A stretch of DNA of 64,000 bases from Strigops habroptila (lineage: Eukaryota; Chordata; Aves; Psittaciformes; Psittacidae), in assembly GCF_004027225.2 (NCBI RefSeq), contig NC_044277.2, forward strand, positions 87,060,283-87,124,282, written 5' to 3'. Shown here piece by piece: positions 1 to 12,266 of the stretch; positions within the stretch are counted from its first letter, which is position 1; each line of letters begins with the position of its first letter. The translations under genes and the position numbers were made by a program. A model generated the notes under the pieces. It was not told where the DNA came from, searched no databases, and was given only the letters and a program-made list of their open reading frames with translations.

Positions 1-1088
1 ACAACTCAGAGGCTTGGTGGTGGTGGTGGTGGAGCAGATCCCAGTGCAAATGCCCTGCTCTGTTTTTAATTCCTAAAATCTGGAGGAAAGGAGCATCACA
101 AGCATTGATTTTGGATCACTTGTAGAATGCTGTAAGTTCTGGGTGAACCCCAAGCAATCTCAGATGTCTCCCTGTGACACACAGCTGTTGTATGTCAGTG
201 GTCTATTCCCTGGGACAGCTTGTCCAGGCCCTGGTATCTGAGCTCAAACTTGCTTGGAGCCCAAGGCAAATGTTTCCTTCAACTTACACCAGTGTAACTT
301 AATACAGATAAGATGCCTGTCAAACACATATATTTGAAGGAGTCGACTATCTCTAACCCAAAATTTCCCTTCAGCTGATGAGAATAGCTAGTGTCAAGTA
401 GGGATTGCTGCAATTAACGGTGGTGTTGGAGGAACAGGCACTAGGGTTCAACACAAATGGAGGTGGTGGGGTTTGGCCTGTGGCTTCTAACAAGCACTCA
501 GATTCATCTTCACAGTCTTTGGCCGCTAAGTAGACAACAGCATGATGCGGTTGTAATTTCACCCTGGTGAGCACTGAATGTAAATGTGCCTTCCTATCAA
601 TTAAGCAGGAAGAAACATTCATTTGGCTGCAAATAGCTTGACTGTTAAAGAAAGCAGTTTAATTACTGAATCTTTGTGAAATTCAACTTCATTGAGAAAC
701 GAAGTCTAGTTCTCTTCCCATGGGCATGGCTGCACTTCTGTTCCCTCAAGGAGCGTGGTAATTTCTTTCTGTGGTCCTCATGGCTGGTTAAAGATCAATT
801 TTCTTTATGTGAATTCTATCTACATAAATTCCTGGTGTGTGCTAACTGCAGCCACCCCTTTGAGCCCAAATGGCTAGCTGTGTTGATACTTCCTAGGTGA
901 AATTTACCTCATAAGCGTTGTTGTCATCATTTAATGTGATCAAAAGCTATTATAATGGCTCTGTATAATTGAAATAATTGATTTAACTGATTACCTTTTT
1001 TTTCATAAGGAAAGTAGTTATATGCAATGAAGTAGTGTTCTTGTCTCAATATTCCATCTTGTTTCTATACAAATTCAGCCTCCCACAT
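1..1088. other. Intergenic, no gene recognised
   Basis: It holds a short GGT trinucleotide run at 15-33. Open frames on both strands are short and lack recognisable domains. Confidence 0.6.
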
Positions 1089-1300
1089 AGAATCATAGAA
1101 TCATAGAACAGTTAGGGTTGGAAAGGACCTTAAGATCCTCTAGTTCCAGCCCCGCTGCCATGGACAGGGACGCCTCACACTAGACCATGTCACCAAAGAC
1201 TCTGTCCACCCTGGCCTTGAACACTCCAGGGATGGAGCATTTACCACTTCTTTGGGCAACCTGTGGACCATTTTCTCATTTAGTGAATAATAGAATAAAA
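1089..1300 (-). mobile_element. CR1 LINE 3' fragment, reverse
   Basis: It starts with the reverse complement of the CR1 tail (ATCATAGAATCATAGAA) and GTTGGAAAGGACCTTAAGAT, then runs through the reversed 3' region typical of CR1. It is truncated at about 1300, where a second CR1 begins in the opposite direction. Confidence 0.92.
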
Positions 1301-1677
1301 CCTTCTTAGAGAAGAGAAGGCTGTGTGGAGACCTCATAGCAGCCTTCCAGTATCTGAATGGGGCCGACAAGGGTGCTGGGGAGGGACTCTTCATTAGGGA
1401 CTGTAGTGATAGGACAAGGGGTAATGGGTTAAAATTAAACAGGGGAAGTTCAGGTTAGATATAAGGAAGAAGTTCTTTATTGTGGGGGCGGTGAGGCACT
1501 GGAATGGGTGCCCAAGGAAGTTGTGCATGCTCCATCCCGGGCAGTGTTCAAGGCCAGGTTGGATGGAGACTTGGGTGACATGGTTTAGTGTGAGGTGTCC
1601 CCACCCACGGCCGGGGGGTTAGAACTAGATGATCTTATGGTCCTTTCCAACCCTAAATAGTCTATGATTCTATGATA
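1300..1677 (+). mobile_element. CR1 LINE 3' fragment, forward
   Basis: It starts at GAGAAGAGAAGGCT and holds GATAGGACAAGGGGTAATGG and GATATAAGGAAGAAGTTCTT. It ends in CCTTTCCAACCC and the TCTATGATTCTATGAT tail. The element is 5'-truncated, as most CR1 copies are. It abuts the preceding reverse copy head to head. Confidence 0.93.
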
Positions 1678-3400
1678 GCAGTCTAACAGGATCTAGGAAT
1701 TCTCTAGGACTGGTAATTAAGGGCTTGGTCTATTTGTCTGCCTAGCTTTTATAATCCACCAAATACCCTTATACTACTGTTTCAGGTCTGAATTCTTGGG
1801 GATATGCTCTACTAGAAGGTCTGTGATAGATTATGCTCATTTCAGGTTAGTATACACACAAATGTCTCATATGCAAAAAACCGGGATTTTGACACTGAAC
1901 ATGAAAGAATAACAAAGGTGGAACTACTTATTAAGAAAAAATATTCACTTGGTTTTCATTATTCACTCCAACCGTTGCCTCAAATGGCTCAAATACAAAT
2001 ATTCTGACACCAAAATCCTGACATCAACCTGCGATTGTAAAGTCAGTGTACTTTTTAGTTGTTAAAGAACAGTATTTTGCCAGTTCCTCACATGCTCTAA
2101 ACTGGCACATATTTATTGAAGCCAGTTGTGCTCTGTTGACTTCATGCTAAATGAATAGCTGGTTCATTGTATTCTGAGTCTCTATCCAATTCTCATTAAA
2201 ATCAAAGAATACGCTTGCCAGCTTCCTAGAGAGTCAGACCAGACTCTGGGAAACAATGGACAAAACTAATTTGTGTGATTTTTTTAATCTCATACCCAAG
2301 GAAGATATTTATGCAAATGTCCTTGACTAAAATGCAACAAGCAGAGCTGGTGACTTCAAACAAATTTAATTCCCCTGCACTGAGGGTCCCATTACCAATG
2401 CAAAGAACTCTATAAAAATACTTACATTTCAGGTCTGAGGCCACTATACTAAATGGCACTCCTCGGCTCTAAATGCCAACTAGCTGACCAGAAAGGAAAA
2501 CTTAATGCTCCTGATTTCTGATAAGATAAGAAAAAGCTTAAAGTTTGTCATTTGTCATTTGTCATTTCATCTTATCAACAAGGCACAATGGATGAAAGTA
2601 ACGTGCTACACGATTCTGGTTCAGCGAGAAGAGGGAAAAGAAGTGTGACAATGAGTCATCTGGTACAAAGCATCAGAATTCAATAAATAAAGCAATTTCT
2701 CTTTTTTTCTTTTTTTTTTTCTTTGTGGGTTTTTTGTTTGTTTCTTAATTGTTTGTTTTGTTGAGTTTTTTTTTTTTTTAGGCAAACTGCCTTTTATCTG
2801 ATGAGGTCTGCATGACAGCTGTAGATTTCCAAAAGTGCCACTCTCTAGAGGCAAGAGAGTATAAGAATTCCAGTAACTCATGGGCAACCTATTTCTCTCG
2901 TGTATTAGGTTGCATGCTCTTTTTATCAGAGGTTCTATCTCGGTAAACCAAGGGAATTACAGGCAGCGCACATACTTACAAAGCTGTTTTCCTCTGAGAC
3001 TGACCCCCGGACTCTAACTCAAGTCCTTGGACTGCTCACTTACAGATTTACAGTGCCCTCAATCAGTCCTACAAATAAAAACAAGGAATAGGGGCTGCTG
3101 TTAATAAGAGACTCTGAATTAGAAACCTTGTGATTTGCTGCTGGCACAGACAGACCGGCACAACCTTGTCAGCTCTGTTAATAAACTTCAGCCTCAGTGC
3201 TGACCTGCTGACAGGCTCCACAAGCTGATGATATCTTGCAGCTTTTAAGCAAAGATGGTTTGTCATGTCATTGTAGAAGGTTTCTTTATCGTATTATTTT
3301 TAGATTAATGTTTTTATTAGGGAGCTAGGGTGAAAACAGAACCTGAGGAAGAGGGGACAGCTGTGACATTGGTATTTTCAAATACTTCCCCCTCCTACTG
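1678..3400. other. Intergenic, AT-rich with a T-rich tract
   Basis: No gene was recognised. It holds three tandem copies of a TTTGTCA unit at 2543-2567 and a T-rich tract at 2699-2780 made of two long T runs. Confidence 0.6.
2699..2780. repeat. T-rich low-complexity tract
   Basis: Two T runs of 12 to 16 bases are joined by a TTTG-rich segment. On the minus strand it would be an A-rich tract, but no retroposed body was recognised beside it. Confidence 0.8.
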
Positions 3401-6400
3401 CCCCTAAATCTGTGCTGAGTTACTGTTCAGTGATGAAGCCTTGCAACTCCACTCATCTCCCAGCAAGAAGTTAAGGACCACAAGAAGTCAGTGCTGGATA
3501 TTGGACAAAACACAGTTCATGAAGATGGTCCCAACCAGAGGAACCTGCTGTCTCAATAGAGGATGAGAGTTAATGCATGGTTGTTGGCAGGCAGGGAACA
3601 GTGAACCAAGTATCTAGAGGGGTCAACATAACCATCTCAGCACTGCTCCACACAGGGTTGCCTACTGAGACCACTTTGCCTGTGGTGGCCCAAGTGAACC
3701 CACTCTGCACATCACAAGATACACCTGCTGAGGAGGACCCTGCCCTATGCTCCACCACCTCTGGTTAGCTCCCTATTGTACTGGGCATTGATGCTGCCCC
3801 TCAGCACACCCATTACTACCACTGTATTAACATGCAACATCTGGATGGTGTCTGCTTGGTGTTGGGTGGCTGGTACCCACCGTGACTTGACAGCTTTGTA
3901 CATGCATCACGCAGATGCCGCCTGAGAGATGTGAGAAGACACCAGTGAAGCAGGTAGGAATCAGAATCAAACCAAGCAGCAGGGGCAGTTCTTCATGCAG
4001 CAGCAACTAGACCTAGGGGACTCTTTGCAAAGGAAGCTGAAACTCCTTATGGTTTACATGAGTTCATGAAAGATTGAGGTAATCATTTAATAGCTGTTGG
4101 AGATTGCTAAATATACATAGAAGGCTTCATCTCAGAAAGGCCATGAGGAAAAAATAGTTGAATCCTGGGGAAATGACAGTAGAAAATATCATATAACATT
4201 TGCCCTGCCCATATGCATTCCTTAGGCATCCGTGGTCACTGCTGGAGGTAGGATGTTGGGGCATGTAGACCTTTGTTACCACCTGTTACATCATCCTAAT
4301 GTTTGGTAATGAGCACTTTACATCTGACAAGCATGTATCCTAATATTGGCCCACTGATGCTTGGATGTCTAAGGTTGCCTTCAGAGGTTCTTGTGGTCTT
4401 TGCTTTGGAAAATAAGTGTGTGCATTCGTGTCCTTCTCTGGGTACAAGGGCAGGTGAACTTTGCAGAGATCTGCAAAGCCATCCACTGGCTTGTCAAGCC
4501 ACAAGTTGTGGCTGTTAAAGGTATCTAGAGCGACACTATGCCATGGGTGTGACATGTCCCACTATGCCGTGGGAGGTGTGATATACCCCATTGTGATGGG
4601 AACACCAGTGGGGCACACTATCATCTCTAGTGGTAATCTCTGCTTCATTGGGACACCACTGATGGGTGCAGGACATTTATGCACACACCCTGGCCATGGT
4701 ACCATGGTGGTGTACCTCAGTGCTGCCTACCTTGATGGTGGGCTTCACGCTAGCTTGGAGGAGGCCAGTAGTACTCCTGTGGCCATCCAGGTCCTTCACC
4801 CATCCTATGCTAAGGTAGTAGAGAGCCTGACAACCCAAGCAGCAGGAAGCCAGAGGCCCCTTGCTCTTGGTGAATATGATTCCCACAAGGGACAAGCAGC
4901 ACATGCTGCTATCTGTGCATACACCAGCAGAGTCCTCTGTCTCCATAACCTTCTGTATCACTCTGCACCATGACTAGAAATAGCTATGCTACTACCTACC
5001 CCTGAGATGCCTCTCTTTCTTTCCATCACTTCCAACTCCATCCCTTCTAATAGTTTTCTGTTCTGTGCCCTCTCTCTTTTCATATGGCAGACTCTCCTGT
5101 CCCTGCCCCACGATCATAGAGCTGAAAATCCTCTCTCTAAGAAAAAAAAAAGTTAATTCACTTTCAGACTCTTCATTGTTTGAAGCAAGAGGAGTAGCTA
5201 CCAGCTGCCCTCCCCTCCCTCACACTCCCTCGAAAAAGAATCCATGGTACACATCCTGAAGGACACACATGACAGTTTGCCATGATCTGGATGTGTTTTT
5301 CCTGTCACATAAAGGTGCATGTTAAGAGGGACAGAGTCTGTTTGAATCATCCAAACATAATCAAATGTGATCTGACCTTCTACCTCAAGCTAGAAAAAAC
5401 AGGACACAACTGAGCTTTGGGCTTGGTTAAAGCTGAATGTGGTGAGGGATTAGGCTAACACCAGTATAACAGAATATAAATTCTTGCCTCATGTGCCTCC
5501 CAGATTGGCTCAGCAGCCCTTGTTAATGTGCTTTTCTGCTTTCTATCATCTTCTGAGCATTATCTGGAGGCAGGTGCTAGTTGTAGCAGAGTCTTCACAG
5601 CTTAACTCAAGTACCATGATCTCCCTTTCTCAGCCACAGCCTGACAGCTGTATAGTGCCTCAGGGTCCCTTGATTGTGCCATGGCTCAATGACACTTAGA
5701 GAATAGGCCTTTGTGCTACACAACATTGGTGCTGCCCAGCACACAGATGATGTTGTTCAATGGATCTCTTGTTGAACTGGACATAGCTGGACATTCACAA
5801 AGTTATGCGCAATGTTTTGGAGAATACAGTGGCACTGGGACTCGTGCAAAGGGCATGACAAAATCTTTTCCCTTGAATTATTGCAGAACTCCAAAACAAT
5901 TGAACTTGTTTCTTATGAAGGCCTGCATGGGTACCACGATGAGGGAAGGGGTGAAATATTTCTCCGCACTTGTTGTGGGTGGAATGTCCCTTGGGCAGTT
6001 GCAGGCCACAAAGGAAATGTTATCTGCATCTTTCCTGTTGGCATGCTCATTGCTCCAAGGTCATGCATTACTTCACCTTTAGAGAAGTTCTTACTGTTGA
6101 CTGACTGGGACACCCAAAGATCTCTCTCTCCATCAATACTTCCAAATGTAGGATTGGTCCTCTTCCCATAGATACTCTAGCATAAGGATGAGTAGGAAAC
6201 TGTGCAACTTGTCTCCTTCATATAGGCTTCCATCAGTGGTGGGCAGCTGATTAGACAGTTGCATGAATTTCTGTATAGGTCTTAATACAGATATTCTGGA
6301 AATCTGGGTAGCTTTACATGTAATTTGCTCTCTTGGGACTTTGTTGAAGCATTCCTTGCTTTGTTACAAGTTTGTGCCATGAGAGGAGTGTTGCAGGACC

Positions 6401-6900
6401 ACCCCATGCTTCGGTGTAGAAGTCCCTTCTTAAAATGGACCCTTCATGGGCCATGATGTCTATATGCTCTCCAGTATTTTGGTAGCTGGTGGATGGGTAC
6501 CCTTCTACCACCACTGGAATAAGGTGTATGGTGTGCCCAGCCAGAACAGTTGAACATCATTCGACTAGTGGTGACGTATCCTTTTCAATAAAGGCAATCC
6601 TGTGGTCTCGATCCTGGTGTGATCATTTAGGCTTTGTGCCAGTGAGTGCCTCACCTCTCTTGCTCTCCCAGAGCTTGAAGCCTGTCCTGTGCAGGTGATT
6701 GGTGACCCGCTAGGGCTGACCATCGTGGCTGGACCAGGGCCTGACCAAGAGCAACAGGGAAGCTCTCCTGCCTGTTTAAAACAGTGAAACAGGGAATGGT
6801 GGCTTGGAGCACTCAGCTGGCATTTGCCAGGCAAGGATCAAGCCCTGCAGATCTTCACAGGCATAGCAAGACGAGCGGTTGTGCCGGTAATAGAATTAGG
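3400..6900. other. Unassigned stretch, GC-richer, with long open frames on both strands
   Basis: The middle of this stretch is richer in GC than its surroundings and keeps open frames of 170 codons (4461-4973, plus), 123 and 119 codons (5711-6171, plus) and 94 codons (4677-4961, minus). I recognise no domain, signal peptide or splice pattern. An imperfect tandem pair of 26 to 29 bp (ACTATGCC unit) lies at 4535-4589. It may be a decayed unrecognised repeat or pseudogene. Confidence 0.35.
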
Positions 6901-8232
6901 AGGGCTGAAAAGAAGTATTTACCTGGCAGCATCCCTTTAAAACTATGACTCATCATCACAAGTTCATTTCTGGTTCTCTTTCCATTCATGTCTCAAGGAC
7001 CAATATCTCAATTCATGAAAATTTTAGACATTTGCGTTTCTGCTTGGTGTTACAAACTCTATTTAGTGGACGTGGGTTGTACAGATGACTTTGTTATGAA
7101 TGAACAGTGCTCCGTTGAGTTAGTCCATTCACTGTCTCCAGTTCCTCACCAGAACACATGAGGCTGCATATGGGGCAGAAGTCTGCAGGGGTCCAGACTT
7201 CAACATCTGAAATGGAGCAGTGATGTAGGAACTGCTGCTACACATGCTTATCAGCTGCAGCCTCAGAAAGCAAAACAACCTGGATTTTAGGGCTCTGCTT
7301 TAGAGAGAAAATCGTCCTAATCAAGATGCAGGTCTAGTTATAATACAAGGTCTCATCCCACATTATTGCATTGATTATTGTAATTATGCCCTTTCAGGAC
7401 TTTTTCAAGCTACGCTATATCCAATTATAGCTGTTTTAAATACCTTTGTACTGTGGTGCTGGAGAAAGGAGGTAGTAGATGTATTTTATTTAGCTTCCTG
7501 TTCTTACAGTAGGGCTTTTTATGGGTAAGAGAGTTGGCATTATTAATATTCTTTATTTCACTGATGGATATATCTGAAGCTATCATTTGAGCACCATGCC
7601 AAAACTGTACTTATCTGTGTTTCTGTAGTGCAGAGTGCCCAGTTTTAAAAAGGGATGAAGAAGAGGCCCTCCATACTTTTGGCCCATTCTTTTGTGGTAG
7701 GTTTTATACACTGGATTTTCATGCACTTCATTTACAACAGAACACATGAAATCTTTGAAGTCCAAAGCAGCAGTGAAGTTGACTTGAGCAGGAACAGGAT
7801 TTCTTCTTGAGTATCTCTTCATGTTGATCAGTACTGTTTAGAGGAACTAAACTTTCTGGGCTCCCTATGCAGTTTTCCTAAGAGAATGACTCTAGATTTC
7901 TCTCCTCCTTCCTTCTTTTTCTCCTACTCAGTTTTATGATTTGGTTTTGTTTAATTGTTTTGGGTTTTCTGCTTGCCTAAACTTGAAGACAAGCTGCATC
8001 TAGGCTTTAATTTGCCTGGCTATGCATCCCTCTTGCCCATGAAGAGGGTAAGTACAATATTAATGCGTGGCTTACTTCCACCACCATTAATGGGTTTGAA
8101 CAATGTGTTGGCCTTATTTTGATTCTTTCATGGGAAATGATCTCAGATGGGGAGAGCCTTCACAAAAGCCTTTCTCAGATGAAAGTCACATGGTTTCCAG
8201 GTCTTGAAATTGCTTTTCCACCACAAAAGATG

Positions 8233-8332
8233 CCTTTTCCTTTCCCTTTCCTCTTCCCTCTTCCCTTTCTCCTTCCCCTCCCCCTCCCCCATCCTTCCTC
8301 TTCCCTGCCCCTTTCCCTTTCCCTTCCTTTCT
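8233..8332. repeat. Polypyrimidine tract
   Basis: Positions 8233-8290 are 58 consecutive pyrimidines on the plus strand, and the tract continues to 8332 with two interruptions. It is built of CCCTTT and CTTCCC blocks. Confidence 0.95.
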
Positions 8333-11300
8333 GTTTCCATCCAGAAGGCAAATAGCAGAGTCATTATTGGGGATGCCAAGTTTTCCTCCTAGGAGGTCTT
8401 GTTTCTTCAATATACACCTGGCATGATGAACATGCTTCACCTTGTTGTGATTACTTCATATGCAGACATCATCAAGTGCTCTCATGCTTTGCTTTGTACC
8501 AGAACCAGATGTAGTTTCACACCTGAAGCATCAAGTGTCCCTATGAGATGTAGTTTTCCCTCTGCTAGAGTGTAAGCAAGCTGAATCTGGGTGCTGCAAA
8601 TTACTCTCCCCTGCTTTGATCTGTTATCCCTCCTTCCTAGACTGAGACTCTCTGCACCTTCTGCCCTGATCCTGCCAGTTTCCACCAGGTCTGCCAGCCC
8701 CTCTGAAACAGGTCCAGTGGTAGTGAATGCCTACAACTTCCCAGATGCTGAGCAGCTGTCTTGCCAGACAGGGCTCCCAGCACAGCACAGTTTGAGATAT
8801 TGATGGTTCCCGCTGGGGCAGAGAGAGGAGAGGAAAAGCAGGCCTGTACTGTTTGGCAGCCTGCTGGGTCAAGCCTGTTGGTTTAAAAAGGAAAAGAAAG
8901 AGAAAGAGATGATTATCCTTCCCCCCCGCCCCATTTCTCCCTCTATGCTTTCAAATAGCGAAGGTCAAAACTGAATGCTGGCATTTCCTGTGCACGTTAT
9001 CAAGTGTCCCCAGGGAAAGAAACTCCAGGTGAGAGTCTGTGGATGTCCCATGCACCCTGCCAGTCCCCAGCTCTTAGTGGTGCCGGCCCACCACAGCTAA
9101 TGTATGTAATTAATTCCCCCAGCCACCCCAGGCTTCAAATCGCATTTGGGAGCATCAGCCTCACAGTTTGTGCTGCTATGAGTTAATGTCTGCTAGTCTC
9201 TGAGTCACTGCTGATGAGTACTCGGATGTTTGGAGCCTCATCCCCTTGCACACATGAACATTTTCCAGTTAATGAGCTTCACAAGCAGTCATTGTTGACT
9301 AGAGCACATCCAGAGCCAAGCAGAGCAAGCCAAGTGGGAGCAAAGTAGCATTTTGCCATAATCCAGACATCCTGATAGCCTAATTCTGATCTGCTGACCA
9401 TAACACTTCTAGAGTCAAATAATTCAAAATTACCTGTACCTTTGCTCTGTCCTGTGTTCAAATACTTGTTTCTAGCCAAGGACAGAAAACCAAAAAGCCT
9501 ACAAATTCCAAAAACTATTTCTGCAATATGACTAAAAAATACTGACTTGAGTTAGAACTTCCTGCATAGCATGAATATAATGTTTCAGCAATTCAGGAAG
9601 GGATATATGACGCTAAAATGTTCTAACCCCCCTGAATACGTGGGATTTTTTTTCTAAAGTGACCAGAATTGTGATCGATTTTTATGTCTATGCTATGCAG
9701 ACCTAGTAGTCTCTATAGTTGCTCTTCTTATAGTAGCAGGCACTGAGATCCTATATGTAAATCATGTTGCAGACTCATTAGTGTTACTGCTGCTTGGTTG
9801 CTAGCTGAGACACCAGTTCTGATTTAGGGTATTTTGACACTTAGCAACAAACTAAGCTTTGTGAGCAGGTGGCTGAGCCAAAATAGTAGCAGAGTTCGCA
9901 GTTAGCTGAAATAATAACAAGGAATTGCTGGTCAGAATATGCTTTCTTTCTTGATTTATTAAAACAGCCTAGGAAAAACTTGTTTGTGAAGGATCCACTC
10001 CCACGAGACACCTGCTTCCAAACCACTGTGGTATAGGTGTGCTGCTTTGCATGCATGGGAAAGTTCCCATGCTTGGACTATCAAATCAGGAGACCCATTC
10101 ACCTGTGGTGGCCAAAGCAATCAACAGTGTGTGTGTCTTGCCTATCCAGGAGATCTTTAGCAGCTTGGTTCTTGACTCTCCCAGCAGCTTCTTGCACCTG
10201 CAACTCTAAATCCACTCTCCTTTCCAGACCTGCACCGCTGTGCTCTCTACCTGAAGAATGGAACATGTCCCAGTTGGTCTGTAGGGCAGTCTCTCTCTGG
10301 TGTGGCATTTCTTTTTCTCTCACCTCACTCAGACTGTACAGAGAGGCTAAGGACATCCACCTTTCTTTTGAGGGTCTCAGTGATGTTTTGGATTAAGGAT
10401 CTCCTCTCACTGGTTTCCAGTCTGGCTGTCAAAGTCGACCATTACCTGCACAGCTCCACACACAAAATGACTTTCCAGGCAATGGAGACAGCATGAAGCT
10501 GTCACTGTGCTGCGCAGTGCCCATAACCTTTCCATTTCCAAGAGGGAAGGAGTCCTCTACTCCTGGCAGCAAGACCCTCAGAGAGCCAGAGTAAAACAAA
10601 AGAAAAGCCTGAAAATCTGAGCTCTTCAGACAATGCATACTCAGCTGTACTCTCTGGTCACTCTTGATTCCTTTATGCTGTATGTTTGTAGTCTAATGCA
10701 GTGATAAGAAACCCAGGGCCAAAGGTCAGACACAGCCTGAAAAGACATCTCTCATGCCTGTGGCCACTCAATTTTTTAAGACATGACTATTGGCATGCCC
10801 AAAGCCCTGTGCTCCTGGGGTGGCTGGCTAACAGTATTTGAAAGAGCAGCAGGGCTCTCGGAAAGAATGCAGATCTCATCTTGGCCTTGAAGCAGGAGGA
10901 AGGTGCCTGGGAGGTCCAAGCACCTGGCTGCTCATCACAGTTCTGTGATTCCATTGCGAGGCCGTGAGCAGCTCTTCCAGAGCTCTTGTGTTCTGCAAAA
11001 TGGGGCTAGAAATAGAAATTCTTTTTATGCGCGAGACTTGCCATCTGCTTGGGAACCTTGCTAGCAGGTTCACCAACTGAAAGTTAAGTGTTAAAGGCTT
11101 TGCATGGAAGGATGAGAAGGTGTATCTGTGTGTGTGTGGCGGGGGAGGGAAGGTTGTGCTGGTGGCCTTGCAAAGATTCATGCAGCAACTGTGCCAGCAG
11201 TGGAGGGAGCACAGCCTTGGTAGAGACCACTGCGGGTATTTCCAGTGTTCTGAGTTGAACACAAGGCTCCACACTCAGGTCCATAGGCCAGTGAGTGGTA

Positions 11301-12240
11301 GCTACCTGCTAGCAGGCATCCATTTTCTTGGTCACTTCATTATGGGTGTCCAACCTGAATCACTTCAGAGGAGAAAAACTTATTTACAGAGGCAGAGGAA
11401 CATTCTCTGGAAAAACAAGTTTTCTTGTAGCATCTCAGTTTGAACTTGCAAAAACCGCTAGTAACTTTCGAAAATCCTGACATCTTGCAATTACAAATCA
11501 CTATGTATAAAGAACTAAGTTTTATTAACTTTTCCAGAAGAAATCAATGAAGATATTGCAGAGAATTATGATCCCAATGAGGAAATAAGCTGCAGGAGAA
11601 GAGGAATGGTTAATAACCAAGGAGATTTCACAGACAAATACCATTGCCATTATTAGAAAAGCATGAGGAAAAGAGATAAATAGAACTCAGGACACGAGTG
11701 AATTGTCTGGCTTAGGGGAGAAGGTAAAGGAGAATTGTTTTCTAAAAAGTTATTTTTAAGATGTAAGCAGGTCTTCAAAACACAGGAAGCATTCTGCATA
11801 CTACATTCACTAGCACAGGGAATCCAGCAAATGAGCATCAAACCCAAAGGGCTCCATCCCAGATGATAATTCTCATGCAAGGGGTATTTAAGTACACCCC
11901 TGGGACTGCATGGATAGATCGGACAGGGACCTCTGTGACAATTGCACTGCAGAGAAAGAATGATCAGCAAAGCCCATGGTATGAGCTGGAGTTAATAGAA
12001 TAAATTTAACCCTGCAGTAAGTGGTCAGGTCCTGGAATTGTTTCTATGAGCAGTTAGCCTGATTATTGCCATGTATTATATTAGATTATTTCTTTGCAGT
12101 AGCTCTTGAGTATCCCTTTACCTGAAAAGACATAAAAAAATGTAAGCTGCTTTCCTATCAACTTCAGACATCCTAAAGGGCCAGGGATCAACACTGTTGG
12201 ACATCTGAGTGCTTTGGAGATTCCTGAAGATGAACATATA

Positions 12241-12266
12241 GGTGTGTGTGTAATGTGTGTGTGTGG
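12241..12266. repeat. GT dinucleotide repeat, interrupted
   Basis: Two GT runs are separated by TAAT. Confidence 0.9.

Noticed and set aside
4340..4555. Minus-strand frame with a VDGFADL and HLPLYPE pattern reminiscent of PIF/Harbinger transposase
   Set aside because: The similarity rests on a few residues, the neighbouring frames do not continue it and no DDE residues or terminal repeats could be placed. A profile search would be needed.
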